7,851 bases of DNA from SCQX01 sp035720945 (GTDB lineage Bacteria; Pseudomonadota; Gammaproteobacteria; Burkholderiales; Burkholderiaceae_B), in NCBI GenBank assembly GCA_035720945.1, contig DASTNK010000008.1, positions 1 through 7,851 on the forward strand, read 5' to 3'. A program made the position numbers and the translations under genes. Below are positions 5,397 through 7,851 of the stretch, one piece after another. Positions within the stretch are counted from its first letter, which is position 1, and each line of letters begins with the position of its first letter. Below the pieces are notes generated by a model. That model searched no databases. It was not told where the DNA came from and was given only the letters and a program-made list of their open reading frames with translations.

Positions 5397-6413
5397 ATGA
5401 GGTTTTCCCGTCGCTCATTCATGCTTTCGGCCGCTGGCGTCGCAGGCGCCGCCGCCGTGGGCGCGCCCATGTCCGCATTCGCCGCCAAAACGTTCCGCTA
5501 CAAGTACGCGAACAATCTCACGCCGTCGCACCCCATGAACAAACGGGCCAAGGAAATGGCCCGCGCCATCGAAGAAGAAACCCACGGCGAGTTCAAGCTG
5601 CAGATCTTCCCCAACAGCCAGTTGGGCTCCGACACTGAAACGCTCAATCAGTTGCGCTCCGGCGCCGTGCAGTTCTTCACACTGTCCGGGCTCATTCTGC
5701 AAACACTGGTCCCCGACGCGGCCCTCAGCGGCATCGGCTTCGCGTTCCCCGACTACGCCAGCGTCTGGAAAGCCATGGATGGCAAGCTGGGCGCGTTCAT
5801 CCGCGGCAAGATCAAGTCGCATGGCCTGGAGGTCATGGACAAGATCTGGGACAACGGCTTCCGCGAAGTCACCACCAGCACGCATCCCATCGTCACCCCC
5901 GCCGACTTCCACGACTTGAAAATCCGCGTGCCGGTCAGTCCGCTCTGGACATCCATGTTCAAGGCGCTGGGCGCCGCGCCCACCAGCATCAACTTCAACG
6001 AAGTCTATTCGGCCCTGCAGACCAAGGTCGTCGACGCCCAGGAAAACCCGCTGGCCATCATCCAGACGGCCAAGCTCTACGAAGTCCAGAAGTACTGCTC
6101 GCTCACCAACCACATGTGGGACGGCTTCTGGTTCCTGGGCAACCAAGACGCCTGGAACAAACTGCCGAAAGACATTCAAACCGTGGTGGCCAAGCACATC
6201 AACGAAGCCGGCATGCTTGAACGCACCGACGTCGCGGCCCTCAACGACGAACTCCAGAAGAAGCTCTCGGCCGAAGGCATGAAATTCAACACGCCCGACC
6301 CCAAACCCATCCGCGACGCGCTGCGCAAGGGGGGGTTCTATGGTGAATGGAAGAAGAAATTCGGCGACGACGCCTGGTCGGTCCTGGAAGGCTCGGTCGG
6401 CACGCTGACCTGA
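5397..6413 (+). CDS. TRAP transporter periplasmic solute-binding protein (DctP family)
   Basis: This 338-residue protein is the extracytoplasmic receptor of a tripartite ATP-independent periplasmic transporter, which uses the ion gradient to import carboxylates. The N-terminus has SRRSF (4-8) followed by a hydrophobic stretch and AFA (27-29) before the mature part: a twin-arginine (Tat) signal, suggesting export in folded form. DctP hallmarks follow: a YANNLTPSHPMNKRA-type opening, LQIFPNSQLGSDTETLNQLRSG (68-89), and DLKIRVP (173-179) with Arg177, the position that in the family salt-bridges the ligand carboxylate. SINFNEVYSALQTKVVDAQENP (197-218) lines the cleft in relatives. A strong AAGGAG lies 8 nt before the ATG. 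The gene ends in tandem stops TGA-TAG (6411-6416), 10 nt before the permease. Ligand: probably an organic acid, consistent with the conserved Arg and the CoA-ligase next door; identity unknown. Confidence 0.95.
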   Translation: MRFSRRSFMLSAAGVAGAAAVGAPMSAFAAKTFRYKYANNLTPSHPMNKRAKEMARAIEEETHGEFKLQIFPNSQLGSDTETLNQLRSGAVQFFTLSGLILQTLVPDAALSGIGFAFPDYASVWKAMDGKLGAFIRGKIKSHGLEVMDKIWDNGFREVTTSTHPIVTPADFHDLKIRVPVSPLWTSMFKALGAAPTSINFNEVYSALQTKVVDAQENPLAIIQTAKLYEVQKYCSLTNHMWDGFWFLGNQDAWNKLPKDIQTVVAKHINEAGMLERTDVAALNDELQKKLSAEGMKFNTPDPKPIRDALRKGGFYGEWKKKFGDDAWSVLEGSVGTLT

Positions 6414-6423
6414 TAGGCGCACC

Positions 6424-7851
6424 ATGGCATCGCAAGCATCCGCGCAGCTTCAAACTGCCGATGGCTCGCGTGCGCCGCGGCCATGGATATCCCGGTTGGA
6501 TGCCTTTCTCGGGCATCTGATCGAGATACCCGTCGCCATTCTGGTGCTCGCGGAAATCGTCATTTTGTTCGCCGGCATATTCGCCCGCTTCGTCCTCAAT
6601 TCGCCGCTGATCTGGTCCGACGAACTGGCGTCCCTGCTGTTTCTCTGGCTGGCGATGCTGGGTGCCGCCGTGGCGTTCCGACGCGGCGAGCACATGCGCA
6701 TGACGGCATTCGTCAACAAAGCGTCGCCCACCACGCAGGCGTTCCTAAACGTCTTCGCCATCATGGTGTCGCTGGCGTTCGTGCTGCTGGTGCTGATCCC
6801 CAGCTTCGAAGCCACCATCGTCCAGTCGGTCATCCATACCGCCGCCATGGGAATCAGCCGCTCGTGGCGCACCGCGGCGCTGCCCACCGGCCTGTCGTTC
6901 ATGGCGATCTTCGCCATCCTGCGCCTGATCGAAGTCTCGAACTGGCGGGTGGTTCTCAAGGCGCTGGGCCTGATCGTCCTCATCGGCGCCGTGCTCTATG
7001 CCCTTTCCCCGCTCTTCGAAGACCTGGGCAACTACAACCTGCTCATCTTCTTCGTGGGCCTGGTGGCACTGGGGGTCTTCACCGGCGTCCCCATCGCGTT
7101 CTCGTTCGGCATCGCCACCTACGCGTACCTGCTGCTCAGCGCCCAGGTGCCGCTCACCGTCCTGGTTGGTCGCATGGACGAAGGCATGTCGCACCTGATC
7201 CTGCTGGCCGTGCCGCTCTTCGTCTTCCTGGGCCTGCTCATCGAAATGACCAGCATGGCGCACAAGATGGTGTCGTTCCTGGCCAGCCTGCTGGGCCACG
7301 TGCGCGGCGGTCTGTCCTACGTATTGGTCGGCGCCATGTATCTCGTATCGGGCATTTCTGGCGCCAAGGCGGCCGACATGGCGGCCATCGCGCCGGTGCT
7401 GTTCCCCGAAATGAAAAAACGCGGCGCCGACGAGGGCGAGCTCATCGCACTGCTCTCGGCCGCGGGCGCGCAAACGGAAACCGTGCCGCCCAGCCTGGTG
7501 CTCATCACCATCGGCTCGGTCACCAGCGTGTCCATCACCGCGTTGTTCAAAGGCGGCCTGCTGCCCAGCGCGGTGCTGGGCCTCATGCTCTGCATGGTGG
7601 TCTGGTGGCGCAACCGCCACCAGAAGCTCGACCACGTCGAACGCCAACCGAAGCTGGAGATCCTCAAGAGCTTCATCATCGCCTTCCCCGCGCTGACGCT
7701 GCCTTTCGTCATCCGCGCGGCGGTCGTCGAGGGGGTGGCCACGGCCACCGAGGTCTCCACCATCGGCATCGTGTATTCGTGCTTCATCGGCATCTTCGTG
7801 TACCGGTGCTTCAACGTGAAGCGCCTGTACCCCATGCTCATTGACACGGCC
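6424..7851 (+). CDS. Fused DctQ-DctM TRAP transporter permease (C-terminus cut by right edge)
   Basis: The frame from ATG 6424 stays open for 476 codons to the window end. Residues 1 to about 175 are a DctQ (small permease) domain: a cytoplasmic head, hydrophobic segments near 35-57, 67-84, 105-125 and 155-170, and the family signature PLIWSDELA (61-69) ... FRRGEHMRM (85-93). An extra hydrophobic segment (about 180-195) links to the DctM (large permease) domain: GVPIAFSFG (221-229), AVPLFVFLGLLIE (262-274), GISGAKAADMAAIAP (310-324), ETVPPSLVLITIGS (352-365) and ATATEVSTIGIVYS (439-452). Fused DctQM proteins are known and run about 600-650 residues, so perhaps a quarter is missing. It forms the inner-membrane channel that receives substrate from the adjacent binding protein. 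Start choice rests on the 10-nt spacing; the ribosome site (TAGGCG) is weak, so coupling to the upstream gene is likely. Confidence 0.93.
   Translation, partial: MASQASAQLQTADGSRAPRPWISRLDAFLGHLIEIPVAILVLAEIVILFAGIFARFVLNSPLIWSDELASLLFLWLAMLGAAVAFRRGEHMRMTAFVNKASPTTQAFLNVFAIMVSLAFVLLVLIPSFEATIVQSVIHTAAMGISRSWRTAALPTGLSFMAIFAILRLIEVSNWRVVLKALGLIVLIGAVLYALSPLFEDLGNYNLLIFFVGLVALGVFTGVPIAFSFGIATYAYLLLSAQVPLTVLVGRMDEGMSHLILLAVPLFVFLGLLIEMTSMAHKMVSFLASLLGHVRGGLSYVLVGAMYLVSGISGAKAADMAAIAPVLFPEMKKRGADEGELIALLSAAGAQTETVPPSLVLITIGSVTSVSITALFKGGLLPSAVLGLMLCMVVWWRNRHQKLDHVERQPKLEILKSFIIAFPALTLPFVIRAAVVEGVATATEVSTIGIVYSCFIGIFVYRCFNVKRLYPMLIDTA

Noticed and set aside
5415..6425. 336-codon antisense frame across the TRAP binding-protein gene
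   Set aside because: It mirrors the coding strand of a gene with a clear signal peptide and DctP motifs; no ribosome site or recognisable domain.
6483..7844. Long open frame (453 codons) on the plus strand inside the TRAP permease
   Set aside because: It is offset from the DctQM frame, is rich in Arg, His, Pro and Gly as out-of-frame G+C-rich DNA is, and the other frame carries clear DctQ and DctM motifs.
1..7851. tRNA, rRNA, CRISPR array, insertion sequence or phage genes
   Set aside because: I found no repeat-spacer pattern, no transposase or integrase motifs, and no RNA gene signatures on either strand.

Overview
This 7.85 kb window is G+C-rich, densely coded bacterial chromosome. Codon use, the Tat-exported TRAP binding protein and the TRAP / IclR / CoA-ligase / thiolase content suggest a betaproteobacterium of the order Burkholderiales, probably Alcaligenaceae (Bordetella/Achromobacter-like). 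This placement comes from general gene style, not from a database comparison.

Layout. Two divergent transcription units meet at an A+T-rich control region (5135-5396). The leftward (minus) unit holds, in order of transcription: an IclR-family regulator (5134-4313), an SCP-x-type thiolase (4205-3033), an AMP-forming acyl-CoA synthetase (3036-1405, overlapping the thiolase stop by 4 nt), two small tandem PPC/DUF296-domain proteins (1262-726 and 724-326, 1 nt apart), a strong 15-bp hairpin just after the second one, and the first 54 codons of a short-chain dehydrogenase/reductase that runs off the left edge (163-1). The rightward (plus) unit holds a TRAP periplasmic solute-binding protein (5397-6413) and a fused DctQ-DctM TRAP permease (from 6424) that runs off the right edge.

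How the genes may work together. The set reads as an uptake-and-catabolism island for an organic acid. The TRAP system would bring in a carboxylate, the AMP-ligase would activate it to a CoA thioester, the SDR would oxidise or reduce a hydroxyl/keto group, and the SCP-x thiolase would cleave a 3-oxoacyl-CoA. The IclR protein would sense the substrate or an intermediate and control both arms. The substrate cannot be read from sequence.

The least explained part is the PPC pair. The first protein keeps the His-x-His ... Gly-Gly-His signature of the family, while the second aligns without gaps across that region but has lost all three histidines (Cys, Thr and Arg instead). Two co-translated paralogues, one with and one without the putative metal/ligand site, inside a CoA catabolic operon are the best candidate here for undescribed biology.
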